Positions 8,108-16,051 of a DNA stretch of 64,000 nucleotides are shown one piece after another. Positions within the stretch are counted from its first letter, which is position 1, and every line of letters begins with the position of its first letter. The notes under the pieces were generated by a model that worked only from the letters and a program-made list of their open reading frames with translations, was not told the DNA's origin and did no database searches. A program made the translations under genes and the position numbers. Origin of the DNA: Fibrella forsythiae (GTDB lineage Bacteria > Bacteroidota > Bacteroidia > Cytophagales > Spirosomataceae); NCBI RefSeq assembly GCF_017353175.1, contig NZ_JAFMYW010000003.1, positions 496,001-560,000 of the forward strand, read 5' to 3'.

Positions 8108-8443
8108 ATGAGCAAGAAAAACTACACGGGCATCGTCTATTCAACGAATCCCGACCACGAATACCAAAGCGATGACGCCCCTGCTGCCGACACGCTGCCG
8201 CCACAGCAGCAGCAGTTGAAAGTATGGCTCGACCGCCGCAGCGGCGGTAAAGTGGTTACGGCCGTGCGGGGGTTTATTGGTACAGACGCCGATCTGGCCG
8301 ATCTGGGGAAACAGCTTAAAAATAGCTGTGGGACGGGTGGCACTGTTAAAGACGGCGAAATTCAGATACAGGGCGACCACCGCGACAAAATCCTGACGTA
8401 CCTGACGGGCAAAAAATACGGCGCCAAAAAAGCGGGAGGGTAA
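8108..8443 (+). CDS. SUI1/eIF1-like translation factor (YciH family)
   Basis: This 111-residue protein has an SUI1 fold: LKVWLDRRSGGKVVTAVRGF (about 37-56), then a central helix DLADLGKQLKNSCGTGGTVKDGEIQIQGDHRDKI, and a Lys/Gly-rich tail. The combination of RRSGGK, CGTGGT and IQGDHR is diagnostic of eIF1-like factors, which bind the small ribosomal subunit and influence start-site choice. The N-terminal 35 residues are acidic and Pro/Gln-rich. It starts 55 bases from the divergent DUF4932-like gene and is followed by a convergent-end hairpin. Confidence 0.92.
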   Translation: MSKKNYTGIVYSTNPDHEYQSDDAPAADTLPPQQQQLKVWLDRRSGGKVVTAVRGFIGTDADLADLGKQLKNSCGTGGTVKDGEIQIQGDHRDKILTYLTGKKYGAKKAGG

Positions 8444-8454
8444 GGAAAGTAGGA

Positions 8455-8511
8455 ATTAAGAATGGCTTCGTTAAGGGATGCTCCATAGCGGAGCAATGCT
8501 TAATTCTTAAT
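8455..8511. terminator. Bidirectional hairpin between convergent SUI1 and transglutaminase genes
   Basis: Outer arms ATTAAGAAT (8455-8463) and ATTCTTAAT (8503-8511) enclose an inner stem TGCTCC-ATAGC-GGAGCA (8479-8495). It fills the 56-base gap between stops at 8443 (+) and 8500 (-), so it can serve both transcripts. There is no strong U-tract. Confidence 0.5.
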
Positions 8512-9333
8512 GCGTACGTCGGCTTCGAGCACAGAATTGGCTTTGCCGGTGAAGGTGCCACTTACGGGGGCTGTCAGTTCAGCGCGGGCCGACGAAGCCA
8601 GAAAAACGTGGTTATTGACGACTACGCTATTCTCCGTTGGGTCGAAGCCACGCCAGCCTGCGCCAGGCAGATACACTTCAGCCCAGGCATGGAGTTGATG
8701 CTCCTGTTGGGCTGACCCGAAGAGGTAACCGCTTACGAACCGGGCTGCTAGGCCAAGGCTTCGGCAGGCAGCCATAAAAAGCGTGGTGTAGTCGCGGCAT
8801 GAACCGCGCTGCTCCAGAAGTGTCTGTTCGGGTGGGTAAGGTGCACCCTCTTCGCGGGTAGCATACGTAAACTGCCGGATGGCGTTGTTCAGCGCAATCA
8901 GGAACGGGACCGTTTGCCAGCCAACGCCAGCGGCTAATTGCCGTGCCCACGTTTCGATGGCCGGCGTTACGCCTTCGCGGGTCAGGTACGTTTCAAGTAA
9001 CGGACGTACCTGGGCGGGGTATTTCAGGGGAACCCGTTGTGCTTCAAACGGGAAGAGGACAAAATCGAGCGAATTGAACGGTTCTGAATCAACTTCAATT
9101 TCGGCCGTAATATGCAGGTGGTTGGTTGGCCCGCTGAAGTACACCAACTGCTGAACGTTCCCCTCTACATCTACATTCCGCACCACTTTAGATGGCACAG
9201 GGTCGATCGTTAGCTCGTAGTGTTGCAGCCGCTGATACGGGTATGTGCGCGGATACAGATAGAGCATATGCGGCTGAAGAACGACCGGCTGGTCGTACTG
9301 GTATCGCAGTTGATGCCTGACAGTAAGGCGCAT
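8500..9333 (-). CDS. Transglutaminase-like protease family protein
   Basis: This 277-residue protein has the bacterial transglutaminase N-terminal beta region (MRLTVRHQLRYQYDQPV, YPYQRLQHYELTIDP) and a C-terminal catalytic core. The Cys-His-Asp triad is visible as QRGSCRDY (Cys179), HAWAEVYLPGAGW (His215) and FDPTEN (Asp231). It is predicted cytosolic, since no signal peptide is seen. It lies 74 bases downstream of the Anbu-like gene on the same strand. Transglutaminase, alpha-E, ATP-grasp and Anbu genes are known to cluster, and here only two of the four are in view. The likely role is peptide-bond or amide chemistry in that pathway, with unknown substrate. Confidence 0.9.
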   Translation of the reverse strand: MRLTVRHQLRYQYDQPVVLQPHMLYLYPRTYPYQRLQHYELTIDPVPSKVVRNVDVEGNVQQLVYFSGPTNHLHITAEIEVDSEPFNSLDFVLFPFEAQRVPLKYPAQVRPLLETYLTREGVTPAIETWARQLAAGVGWQTVPFLIALNNAIRQFTYATREEGAPYPPEQTLLEQRGSCRDYTTLFMAACRSLGLAARFVSGYLFGSAQQEHQLHAWAEVYLPGAGWRGFDPTENSVVVNNHVFLASSARAELTAPVSGTFTGKANSVLEADVRIKN

Positions 9334-9407
9334 AGAGTATAGAGTTGGCAGTGAGCACTGGCAGTCGTTACTAACTACAGCAGTGGTGGCTAATTGATAC
9401 GGTCTGG

Positions 9408-10154
9408 CTATTGCCCATCACCGCTGCTTACTGCTACTTTTTCAAAAATGGGATCCATCCAGTAGGTAGGCAGGCGACGCACCGAATTGTTGAGCAATGC
9501 GCTCCACTGATGCGAAATTTCGTCCATGTCGTCTTTCTCCAGCCGGTGTTCGGTCATGTGGAAACTGTCTTTCGTATATACCACCACATCCAGCGGGTAG
9601 TCAACATCATTGGCGCTGACACGGGTGGCATCGAAAGCCAGAAAGCCGATCTTTAAGGCTTCCTGAAGGGTGGCCTCGTAATTTAAGTTTCTGAATAACA
9701 AAGGTTTGCCGTATCCGGAATTGCCAATGATCTTGAAGAGTGAGCCCGAGTCAACTTCTACCCAGTTACCTTCCGGATATAACAGAAACAGCTTGTGCTC
9801 CTCGTCGTCCTGGAGTTGGCCACCCACAATGGCATTCAGGTTGAAGTTCATCCCCGCCGCCTGAATCGACTCCTTATCTTCGGCGGCAACTCGTTTGACC
9901 TGCTCGCCAAAAGCGTTGACGGCCTTGTATAACTTATTGAATGTCTGATCCTGTTCGGCAAGCACTTCGCGGAAATACGTGATGGCCTTGTCGCGTACCG
10001 ACCGCAGGCCCGAGGTCATAATGAACAGCGAATGATTCTTGACCTCGTGGACGGTGATCTTTCGGTTGGTGGAAACTTCAGTACCCGACGTTAGGCGTGT
10101 GTCGGCAATAGCTACCAGACCTGATTTTACTTTAATTCCTAAGCAATACGTCAT
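9408..10154 (-). CDS. Anbu-like proteasome-type peptidase
   Basis: Starting at ATG 10154 the protein is 248 residues and begins MTYCLGIKVKSGLVAIADTR, the N-terminus expected for Anbu, where Thr2 becomes the catalytic N-terminal nucleophile. Further signatures are RKITVHEVKNHSLFIMTSG, NAIVGGQL and YPEGNWVEV. A longer frame to 10217 would bury the nucleophile behind 21 residues. A CAAATATA box (TATATTTG on the minus strand) at 10183-10190 lies between the two candidate starts, which also favours the short one. Anbu is an ancestral proteasome-like complex of unknown substrate. The gene precedes the transglutaminase and follows the DUF2721 gene. Confidence 0.85.
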   Translation of the reverse strand: MTYCLGIKVKSGLVAIADTRLTSGTEVSTNRKITVHEVKNHSLFIMTSGLRSVRDKAITYFREVLAEQDQTFNKLYKAVNAFGEQVKRVAAEDKESIQAAGMNFNLNAIVGGQLQDDEEHKLFLLYPEGNWVEVDSGSLFKIIGNSGYGKPLLFRNLNYEATLQEALKIGFLAFDATRVSANDVDYPLDVVVYTKDSFHMTEHRLEKDDMDEISHQWSALLNNSVRRLPTYWMDPIFEKVAVSSGDGQ

Positions 10155-10182
10155 TAGAGCCGCGAGGGAGATGTGTAATGGG

Positions 10183-10190
10183 CAAATATA
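10183..10190 (-). promoter_or_regulatory. -7 box candidate for the Anbu gene
   Basis: The minus strand reads TATATTTG, matching the Bacteroidota TAnnTTTG consensus, 29 bases upstream of the chosen ATG. The matching -33 TTTG is weak: the nearest TTG lies about 24 bases away instead of 19-21. Confidence 0.4.
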
Positions 10191-10279
10191 AACCGTTTTC
10201 CCATTGAGCCTTTCCAACAGGACGGGTTTATCTGCCTGTGAAGGGTATAACTAAGCCGCTAGAATAAGTTCTAATATAG

Positions 10280-10741
10280 TTATTCTGGTGTATCGGGGGT
10301 GGCTGCTGAGCGAGATCGGAGGGCGAACAGATCGAAGCGGCGATGCCCCAGTTCTTTCTCCATATCGCTGAGTTCAATTTGCAGGGCATTGATCGAAATG
10401 GATATTTCCAGAACAGAAATAACCAACGCGGATATTTGAAGAACCAGCGCCAGACCGAACAGATAGCTGGCAATTAGCGGCTTTCCCCAGTAGATGAGCG
10501 CCATGCAGACGGCACTGACCAACAGGCTCAACACAGCCATAATCTGGATGTTACGAATCAGCCTAAGACGCCGGTGCAGGTTTTTGATCTGATCAACGTA
10601 AACCGTTTCGGGGTTCGTGCGGAATTTGTCGTGCAGGTCGCGAATCAGACTGGCAATGGCCAGAAACCGATTGGTGAAGGCAATCATCAGAAGGGAAACA
10701 GTTGAAAAAAGTAATGCTGGTGTGCTGATCGTGAGTTCCAT
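10280..10741 (-). CDS. DUF2721 membrane protein
   Basis: With the start at ATG 10741 this is 153 residues. It has three hydrophobic helices: ALLFSTVSLLMIAFTNRFLAI at the N-terminus, then after a basic segment (LIRDLHDKF, NLHRRLRLIRNIQ) two near the middle (MAVLSLLVSAVCMALIYW and SYLFGLALVLQISALVISVL). The tail is charged and ends in ELSDMEKELGHRRFD. This layout and the RxxxLIRDLHxxF pattern fit DUF2721, an inner-membrane family of unknown function. It begins 86 bases from the divergent MFS gene, so the two share a promoter region. Confidence 0.8.
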   Translation of the reverse strand: MELTISTPALLFSTVSLLMIAFTNRFLAIASLIRDLHDKFRTNPETVYVDQIKNLHRRLRLIRNIQIMAVLSLLVSAVCMALIYWGKPLIASYLFGLALVLQISALVISVLEISISINALQIELSDMEKELGHRRFDLFALRSRSAATPDTPE

Positions 10742-10826
10742 AATAAAGCTGTCGATGGGCAATAGCCACTGACTACCTGTCGAAACGTCGTAACTTGCGG
10801 CCTTTGTTCAACATGCGTACAACTAT

Positions 10827-12074
10827 ATGTCTGAGAAACGTAGCCCAGCGTTAATTTTCATTTTCATCACGGTTCTCATCGACTGCATCGGCATCGGGTT
10901 GATTGTGCCGGTAGTTCCCAAACTGCTTGAAGAGCTAACGGGCGAAGGCCTGAGCGTGGCCTCTCAATATGGTGGCTGGCTCACGTTTGCCTATGCTGCC
11001 ATGCAGTTCGTCTGTGCGCCTATTCTGGGTGGCCTCAGCGATCAGTATGGCCGTCGGCCTGTCTTGCTGGTTTCTCTGTTTGGTCTTGGCCTCGACTTCC
11101 TGGTGTCGGCCTATTCGCCCACGATTGGCTGGCTGTTTTTCGCTCGTATTGCGGCTGGTATCTGTGGTGCCAGTTTCACCACGGCCAGCGCCTACATTGC
11201 CGATATCAGTACTCCCGAAAAACGGGCGCAGAACTTTGGGCTGATTGGCGCGGCTTTCGGGCTGGGCTTTATTATTGGCCCAACGCTTGGTGCCCTGTTT
11301 AGCAGCTACGGAATCAGGGCACCGTTCTACGCCGCGTCGGTTCTGTCGCTTCTGAACTGGTTGTATGGTTATTTCGTCTTGCCCGAATCATTATCACTCG
11401 AAAACCGGCGCGCCTTTAGCTGGAAGCGGGCTAATCCGGTGGGTTCATTTCGCGCTCTTCGTCGGTACCGCTCGTTGCTAGGTATGATTATCGCGTTGGC
11501 TTTCCTGTACATTGCCGGGCAGGTAATGCAATCAGTATGGGGTTACTTTACCATGCTACGCTTTGGCTGGGATATCAAGATGGTCGGCATTTCGCTGGGC
11601 CTTATCGGGTTGGCCGTGGCCATTGTGCAGGGTGGTTTGATCCGTCTCATTATTCCGAAGATTGGCCAGAAACGGTCGGTTTTTCTGGGCATGATCGTCT
11701 ACGTATTCAGTTTTCTGGGATTTGCTTTCGCCAACGAAAGCTGGATGGCCTTTGCCCTGATTGTTCCCTATTCGTTTGCCGGCATTACCGGACCAGCCAT
11801 TCAGGGTATCATTTCCGGGCAGGTGCCACCAAACGAGCAGGGCGAACTGCAGGGTGCGCTGACCAGCCTGATGAGTCTGACGGCCATTGTGAGCCCGGTG
11901 TTGATGACTAACCTGTTTGCGTATTTCACCAAACCCGGCGCACCCATCTATTTCCCGGGTGCACCCTACATGGCCGGCGGCGTATGCACGCTCATCGCCA
12001 TTGGCTTTACCATCAGTGCCCTGAAAGACTACGTCCAGCCACGATATAAGGTGGAGGAAGTGGTGAATGAGTAG
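10827..12074 (+). CDS. TCR/Tet-family MFS efflux transporter
   Basis: This 415-residue, 12-helix major facilitator begins ALIFIFITVLIDCIGIGLIVP, the typical TetA-like first helix, and carries the loop 2-3 motif GGLSDQYGRRPVLL and the antiporter motif C region (GFIIGPTLGALFSSYG). A TetA-like Asp (LIDCIGIG) is present in helix 1. It should export a small hydrophobic compound in exchange for protons. Many such chromosomal proteins do not confer tetracycline resistance, so the substrate is open. Length is normal. It ends at a repeat shared with the convergent SDR gene. Confidence 0.88.
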   Translation: MSEKRSPALIFIFITVLIDCIGIGLIVPVVPKLLEELTGEGLSVASQYGGWLTFAYAAMQFVCAPILGGLSDQYGRRPVLLVSLFGLGLDFLVSAYSPTIGWLFFARIAAGICGASFTTASAYIADISTPEKRAQNFGLIGAAFGLGFIIGPTLGALFSSYGIRAPFYAASVLSLLNWLYGYFVLPESLSLENRRAFSWKRANPVGSFRALRRYRSLLGMIIALAFLYIAGQVMQSVWGYFTMLRFGWDIKMVGISLGLIGLAVAIVQGGLIRLIIPKIGQKRSVFLGMIVYVFSFLGFAFANESWMAFALIVPYSFAGITGPAIQGIISGQVPPNEQGELQGALTSLMSLTAIVSPVLMTNLFAYFTKPGAPIYFPGAPYMAGGVCTLIAIGFTISALKDYVQPRYKVEEVVNE

Positions 12075-12078
12075 CTGG

Positions 12079-12174
12079 GTAATTGGTTGGCTGGTTCATT
12101 GAATAATGCCTATAAATAGCTGACAGACGTTAGGTAGGCTGATCAATCAGCCAGCCAACCAATCAACCAATTAC
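12079..12174. repeat. Imperfect palindrome between convergent MFS and SDR genes
   Basis: The left arm GTAATTGGTTGGCTGG (12079-12094) pairs with a right arm that contains the same sequence interrupted by eight extra bases (12151-12174). The direct units GGTTGGCTGG and AACCAATCAACC recur through the gap. It fills the 125-base convergent gap and may terminate both transcripts. Confidence 0.6.
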
Positions 12175-12199
12175 ACACTCAACCAGTCATCCGATCAAC

Positions 12200-13105
12200 C
12201 TACTCGTACAGTTCCGGCCTGAGCTTCATGCTGAGGAGTACAATCCAGTCGACCAGGCCGGGGAAGAACCGGCTAAGTGTAGCGTTTAATTTGCCCATGC
12301 CCGTAAGAACCGTGTTGGCACGGCGGCGGCGAATATGGCGGGTAATGGCCTGAGCTACCTGTTGTTGTGTCATCTGCCAGCGGGGTGGTCGGTGCGCCAG
12401 CGGAACCGGTTCGCCGTGGGCCGCGAATACCCGTTTTTCTGGGTCGTTGGCCGTAAAGCCGAGGTGAATGACCCCCACGTGCATGCCCGTTTTATGCCAC
12501 TCGAGCCGGAGCGTGTGGGCCAGATTACTTACGGCCGCTTTCCCCGCGCAGTAGGCCGATCCGCTGGGAATCCCATTCAACGCCGAGATGGAGGAGACAA
12601 ACGTCACGCAGCCCTTCGTGGCTCGCAGATAAGGAAGCGCGGCTTTGAGTGGATACACGGTTCCGTAAATATTGCTGTCACAAACAGCCCGGAACACATC
12701 GACATCAAGGTCGTTGAAATAGGCCCGCATGGATATACTGGCGTTAGCCACCAGTATATCGAGTTTTCCGAAAGCCAAAATCGTCTCATCGATCAGTCGT
12801 TGGCATTCGTCGACCTTCGTTACATCAGCCACACAGGCTTCGGCAACGTACCCGGCTTCTGTGAACGTACCCAGTGTTTCGGCGAGGCGATCGGGTCGCA
12901 GGCCATTCAACATCACGCAGGCCCCCTGACGCGCCAGTTCGCGGGCCGTTTCCCGACCAATTCCTGATTCTGAACCTGTAATTAAGGCCACTTTGCCGCC
13001 AAACGGACCAGTTGGCAACGGCCAGGTACGTTCCCTGATCGGCCCGTTTGCTTGGTTGCCAGGCAGAGTGCCTGTTGAAGAAGGTTTGTCAATATACGTA
13101 TCCAT
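12200..13105 (-). CDS. SDR-family oxidoreductase (classical short-chain dehydrogenase)
   Basis: Starting at ATG 13105, which overlaps the upstream epimerase stop by 17 bases, this is 301 residues. It has the NAD(P)-binding motif TGSESGIG, the NAS motif as VANASI, and the catalytic Ser-Tyr-Lys as VSSISALNG and YCAGK. The C-terminus has an extension of about 60 residues (RPPRWQMTQQQVAQAI, LKLRPELYE), common in DltE-like membrane-associated SDRs. A longer frame to 13216 adds a Arg-rich segment read from the neighbouring gene and is unlikely. The start overlap suggests co-translation with the epimerase-like gene. Substrate unknown. Confidence 0.85.
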   Translation of the reverse strand: MDTYIDKPSSTGTLPGNQANGPIRERTWPLPTGPFGGKVALITGSESGIGRETARELARQGACVMLNGLRPDRLAETLGTFTEAGYVAEACVADVTKVDECQRLIDETILAFGKLDILVANASISMRAYFNDLDVDVFRAVCDSNIYGTVYPLKAALPYLRATKGCVTFVSSISALNGIPSGSAYCAGKAAVSNLAHTLRLEWHKTGMHVGVIHLGFTANDPEKRVFAAHGEPVPLAHRPPRWQMTQQQVAQAITRHIRRRRANTVLTGMGKLNATLSRFFPGLVDWIVLLSMKLRPELYE

Positions 13106-14081
13106 GCGCGGTGAACCAGTCATACGCTTCCTGTAGCGCTTCCCGAATCGGTGTCTGCGGTAAGTTGAGTTCGTTGATCGCCTTTTGCGACGAGAAATAG
13201 TGTCCGTCGTTGGCAATCAGTGCCATTGGCAACGTTACTTGTGCGTGTTTGCCCGTGAGTGTGGCCAGCCAGTCGTTGAACTGCCCGTAAAGCCGTGTCA
13301 GACCTGGCGACAGCGAAAGCCGTGGTGGCTGTACCCCGGCAACCTGTGCCATTAAGGTGAACGCTTGGCGATACGTAAGGTTTTCGTTTCCCAGAATATA
13401 CGACTCACCTATACTCCCCATCGTTAGCGCGTTGACCGTACCAATGGCGGCGTCGCGTACGTGAATGAAATTCTTTCCACCCATCGTATATCCCGGTAGC
13501 TGACGTCGGGCCACGGCAAGCAACATAGCCCCCGACGTAGGTTTACTATCAAGCGGACCAACCAGAAACGACGGATGAACCATAATGGCAGGTACGTTAT
13601 CTCTATGAACAGCCAGTTTTACCGACTCAGTAGCTGCTACCTTACTGTCCATATAATCGACGCCGTAGCGTTGCCCGGAGTATGGCTGCTGCTCATCTCC
13701 CGGCTGTTCTCTGGTACCAAAGCCAAATACATTGGCCGTGCCAACATAGACAAGCCTGCGTATCCCATGCTGTTTTACAGCCTGTAGCACATGCTCGGTG
13801 CCGGTTTTGTTCACTTCCCACACGGCGACATTCCGTGCCGGATTGACCTGCGCCAACGCCGCCGCGTGAATCACGCCCGCACAGCCGTCTGCTGCCCGGA
13901 GCAGATCGTTTTGCCGACAAATGTCTCCCTCGATGAAGTCAATGGGTAATCCAGCTAGGGTAGACCGGCTGCTACCCCGCCGCACCAGCGCCCTGACAAC
14001 GTACCTGCGTGCCAGCAGTTCACGGGCAATGTGGCTTCCCAGGAACCCGTTGGCACCCGTTAAAAGAATCGTGTTGCTCAA
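13089..14081 (-). CDS. NAD-dependent epimerase/dehydratase family protein (dihydroflavonol reductase-like)
   Basis: This 330-residue extended SDR begins at a TTG codon (MSNTILLTGANGFLGSH). The Rossmann motif TGANGFLG and the active-site YMDSK (Tyr-x-x-x-Lys) are present, with TANVFG supplying the Ser/Thr position. The VHPSFLVGP and GGKNFIHVRDAA segments are typical of the 3-beta-HSD/DFR/HpnA-like subgroup. It probably reduces or epimerises a hydroxy or keto group on a lipid or sugar nucleotide. No better ATG start was seen, since the TTG directly precedes the fold. It is coupled to the classical SDR downstream. Confidence 0.85.
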   Translation of the reverse strand: MSNTILLTGANGFLGSHIARELLARRYVVRALVRRGSSRSTLAGLPIDFIEGDICRQNDLLRAADGCAGVIHAAALAQVNPARNVAVWEVNKTGTEHVLQAVKQHGIRRLVYVGTANVFGFGTREQPGDEQQPYSGQRYGVDYMDSKVAATESVKLAVHRDNVPAIMVHPSFLVGPLDSKPTSGAMLLAVARRQLPGYTMGGKNFIHVRDAAIGTVNALTMGSIGESYILGNENLTYRQAFTLMAQVAGVQPPRLSLSPGLTRLYGQFNDWLATLTGKHAQVTLPMALIANDGHYFSSQKAINELNLPQTPIREALQEAYDWFTAHGYVY

Positions 14082-14151
14082 TAAGCTGACTATTAAACGT
14101 TTTGGTAAGTACGGGAAATGAGGGGAATTGGATTAAATCAGTCATAGGTCA

Positions 14152-14219
14152 GTAGTCGATAGTTGCGCTGCTCATGCTCATCTCAACCAGGTGGTCAAGC
14201 AGCGCGACTATCGACTTAC
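14152..14219. repeat. Palindrome downstream of fmt (type C)
   Basis: GTAGTCGATAGTTGCGCTGCT pairs with AGCAGCGCGACTATCGACTTAC across a loop of about 24 bases. It lies between the fmt stop (14233) and the epimerase start and could act as the fmt terminator. It shares the core GTAAGTCRATAGT with the repeat at 15988-16051. Confidence 0.65.
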
Positions 14220-14232
14220 GATTAATCCTGAC

Positions 14233-15156
14233 TTAGATCGTATTGCCGCGCAGGAAATCGCTGACCAGCATTCGGCGTTTGCCTTCTGCCTGAAGTTCAT
14301 TGACCATCAACCATTCGTCGGCGGCACGTACGAGCAGCTTTGTTTTATGATCGGTATAGGCTTGCCCCGGCTCCGCATCGAAGGGACTTTCGTTAGCTAC
14401 CGACACCGAATAAATCTTGTAGAACTTTCCATTTAGCATGGTCCAGGCCGCTGGGTAGGGCGATAGACCCCGCACAAAGTTTCGGACATTTACTGCCGGC
14501 TGATTCCAGTTAATTTCCGTGGTTTCGCGGTGGAGCTTTGGCGCGGGTTTAAGGTCGTCGGCATTGGGCTGGGGCGTTCGTGGGTACGTTCCGGCTGCAA
14601 TAGCCTGTACTGTTCGGAACACCAGATCGGCCCCGTGTATCATCAGGCGGTCGTGCAACGTACCTGCGGTATCATCGGCATGAATTGGCTCAGTTTCCTG
14701 AAAAATCATTTGCCCCGTATCGATCTCTTTTTCGATGAAAAAAGTGGTAGCTCCCGTTTCTGTTTCACCGTTGATGATGGCCCAGTTGATAGGCGCTGCC
14801 CCCCGGTATTGAGGGAGCTTCGACGCATGCAGGTTGAACGTACCTATGCGGGGCATGGCCCAGACAACCTCAGGCAACATTCTGAATGCCACCACAACCT
14901 GCAGGTCAGCATTATAATTGGCCAACTCAGCCAGAAAAGCCGGGTCGCGCAGTTTTTCGGGTTGCAACACGGGTAACCCGGCCTCAATAGCTGCTTTTTT
15001 TACGGGTGAAGGTACCAACTGTAGACCGCGCCCCGACGGCCTGTCTGGGGCGGTGATCACGGCTACCACCTGGCAGCCGCCATTGATAAGGCGTTGAAGG
15101 GTGGCCACCGCAAAATCGGGGGTGCCCATAAACACAATGCGTAATTCGTTGCTCAT
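14233..15156 (-). CDS. fmt: Methionyl-tRNA formyltransferase
   Basis: This 307-residue enzyme formylates the methionyl initiator tRNA using 10-formyltetrahydrofolate. The N-terminal domain starts IVFMGTPDFAV. The catalytic Asn-His-Asp set is visible as FNLHASKLPQYRGAAPINWAI and, further on, EIDTG. The SGRGLQLVPSPVK substrate loop is conserved. The C-terminal OB-like domain (FVRGLSPYPAAWTMLNG) follows. Length and start are normal. It is divergent from the small-RNA/greA side and ends at a palindromic repeat. In many bacteria fmt sits with def, which is not seen here. Confidence 0.96.
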   Translation of the reverse strand: MSNELRIVFMGTPDFAVATLQRLINGGCQVVAVITAPDRPSGRGLQLVPSPVKKAAIEAGLPVLQPEKLRDPAFLAELANYNADLQVVVAFRMLPEVVWAMPRIGTFNLHASKLPQYRGAAPINWAIINGETETGATTFFIEKEIDTGQMIFQETEPIHADDTAGTLHDRLMIHGADLVFRTVQAIAAGTYPRTPQPNADDLKPAPKLHRETTEINWNQPAVNVRNFVRGLSPYPAAWTMLNGKFYKIYSVSVANESPFDAEPGQAYTDHKTKLLVRAADEWLMVNELQAEGKRRMLVSDFLRGNTI

Positions 15157-15233
15157 AGTATTCGTTTCTAGGTACGTTGAGACCTGGTTGTCACAGACCC
15201 GTTTTCGTGTTTTGTAGAAACCGACAGGGGTGT

Positions 15234-15266
15234 GTTGACAAAGGCCGGTTCGAAGTCGTACATTTG
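15234..15266 (+). promoter_or_regulatory. Bacteroidota-type promoter for a candidate small RNA
   Basis: GTTG (15234-15237), 21 bases, then TACATTTG (15259-15266) fits the TTTG-N19-21-TAnnTTTG pattern recognised by the primary sigma factor of this phylum. Transcription would start near 15273. It lies in the 358-base fmt-greA gap. Confidence 0.55.
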
Positions 15267-15272
15267 TCTAAA

Positions 15273-15389
15273 CGCCATCTCAACCCGATGCGACAACAAC
15301 GCGCACACATCATTAAAGGTTGGTTCTTCTGACAGGCTGCAAAACAAACAAACTTGTTGCAGAACGGTCGGTGGGCCGTTCTTTTTTTT
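15273..15389 (+). ncRNA. Candidate small RNA or leader with its own terminator, between fmt and greA
   Basis: A transcript from the promoter at 15234-15266 would run about 115 bases to an intrinsic terminator at 15361-15389. An internal hairpin CTGCAA...TTGCAG lies just before the terminator. Open frames on either strand here have no protein-like features. It does not show the conserved SRP RNA, tmRNA or 6S bubble patterns that I know. Alternatively it is an attenuated leader for greA, whose start is 125 bases downstream. The rest of the gap, 15390-15514, shows no clear second promoter. Confidence 0.4.
15361..15389 (+). terminator. Intrinsic terminator of the candidate small RNA
   Basis: Stem AGAACGG (15361-15367) and CCGTTCT (15376-15382), with a loop TCGGTGGG and eight T residues. 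This is a classical rho-independent terminator on the plus strand. Confidence 0.8.
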
Positions 15390-15514
15390 GTCCATGACGC
15401 TCGTCTGCGACTCCGGTCTATGATGACTGTCTACAACGAATGTTACCAATAGTTGCCTCTGACGGTAGTTCAGTAGTCGGAGATGATTGTCTATGTAAAA
15501 GACACCAGCATATT

Positions 15515-15988
15515 ATGTCTAAGATTAATTATTACACCGAAGAGGGCTTAAACCGCCTCAAAGCCGAACTGAACGATCTGAAAACCAAAGGTCGTACAGC
15601 AATTGCCCATCAGATTGCCGAAGCACGTGACAAAGGTGACCTCAGCGAAAATGCCGAGTACGATGCGGCGAAAGATGCGCAGGGGTTACATGAACTGAAG
15701 ATTTCGAAACTTGAAGAGGTGGTTGCCAACGCACGTCTGCTCGACGAGTCATCCATCGATACGTCGATTGTGTCAGTGCTGTCGCATGTGAAGATCAAAA
15801 ACAAGAAAACGGGTGCTGAGGTCACCTATACGCTGGTGTCGGAAGAAGAAGCCGATCTGAAGCAATTCCGTATTTCGGTTGGCTCGCCCATCGGCAAAGG
15901 CCTGCTCGGTAAAAAAGTAGGCGAAACCGCCGAAATAACCGTCCCCGCTGGCAAAATCGAATTCGAAGTACTGGAAATTAGTCGGTAG
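15515..15988 (+). CDS. greA: Transcription elongation factor GreA
   Basis: The 157-residue protein begins at ATG 15515 (MSKINYYTEEGLNRLKAEL). The N-terminal coiled-coil ends in the acidic tip GDLSENAEYDAAKD, whose Asp and Glu help RNA polymerase cleave backtracked RNA, and the C-terminal domain is FKBP-like (ISVGSPIGKGLLGKKVGE). A longer frame upstream to 15440 lacks family features. The gene follows a candidate small RNA with a terminator, so it may be expressed partly by read-through. It is convergent with folA, with a long stem over both stops. Confidence 0.96.
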   Translation: MSKINYYTEEGLNRLKAELNDLKTKGRTAIAHQIAEARDKGDLSENAEYDAAKDAQGLHELKISKLEEVVANARLLDESSIDTSIVSVLSHVKIKNKKTGAEVTYTLVSEEEADLKQFRISVGSPIGKGLLGKKVGETAEITVPAGKIEFEVLEISR

Positions 15989-16051
15989 TCATAAGTCAAT
16001 AGTTGGCTGACGTTCGAGTAAACTTGCGTCAGCCAACTATTGACTTACGAC
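15988..16051. terminator. Bidirectional terminator over the greA and folA stops (type C repeat)
   Basis: Left arm 15988-16012 (GTCATAAGTCAATAGTTGGC...) and right arm 16027-16051 pair over 25 bases with one mismatch. The arms overlap the last base of greA and the last seven bases of folA. It is related to the repeat at 14152-14219. Confidence 0.75.

Noticed and set aside
12335-12967. 210-codon frame antisense to the SDR
   Set aside because: The SDR motifs TGSESGIG and YCAGK on the other strand show which is coding.
15168-15449. 93-codon open frame on the minus strand in the fmt-greA gap
   Set aside because: No signal, domain or composition of a protein; it overlaps a promoter, hairpin and terminator on the other strand.
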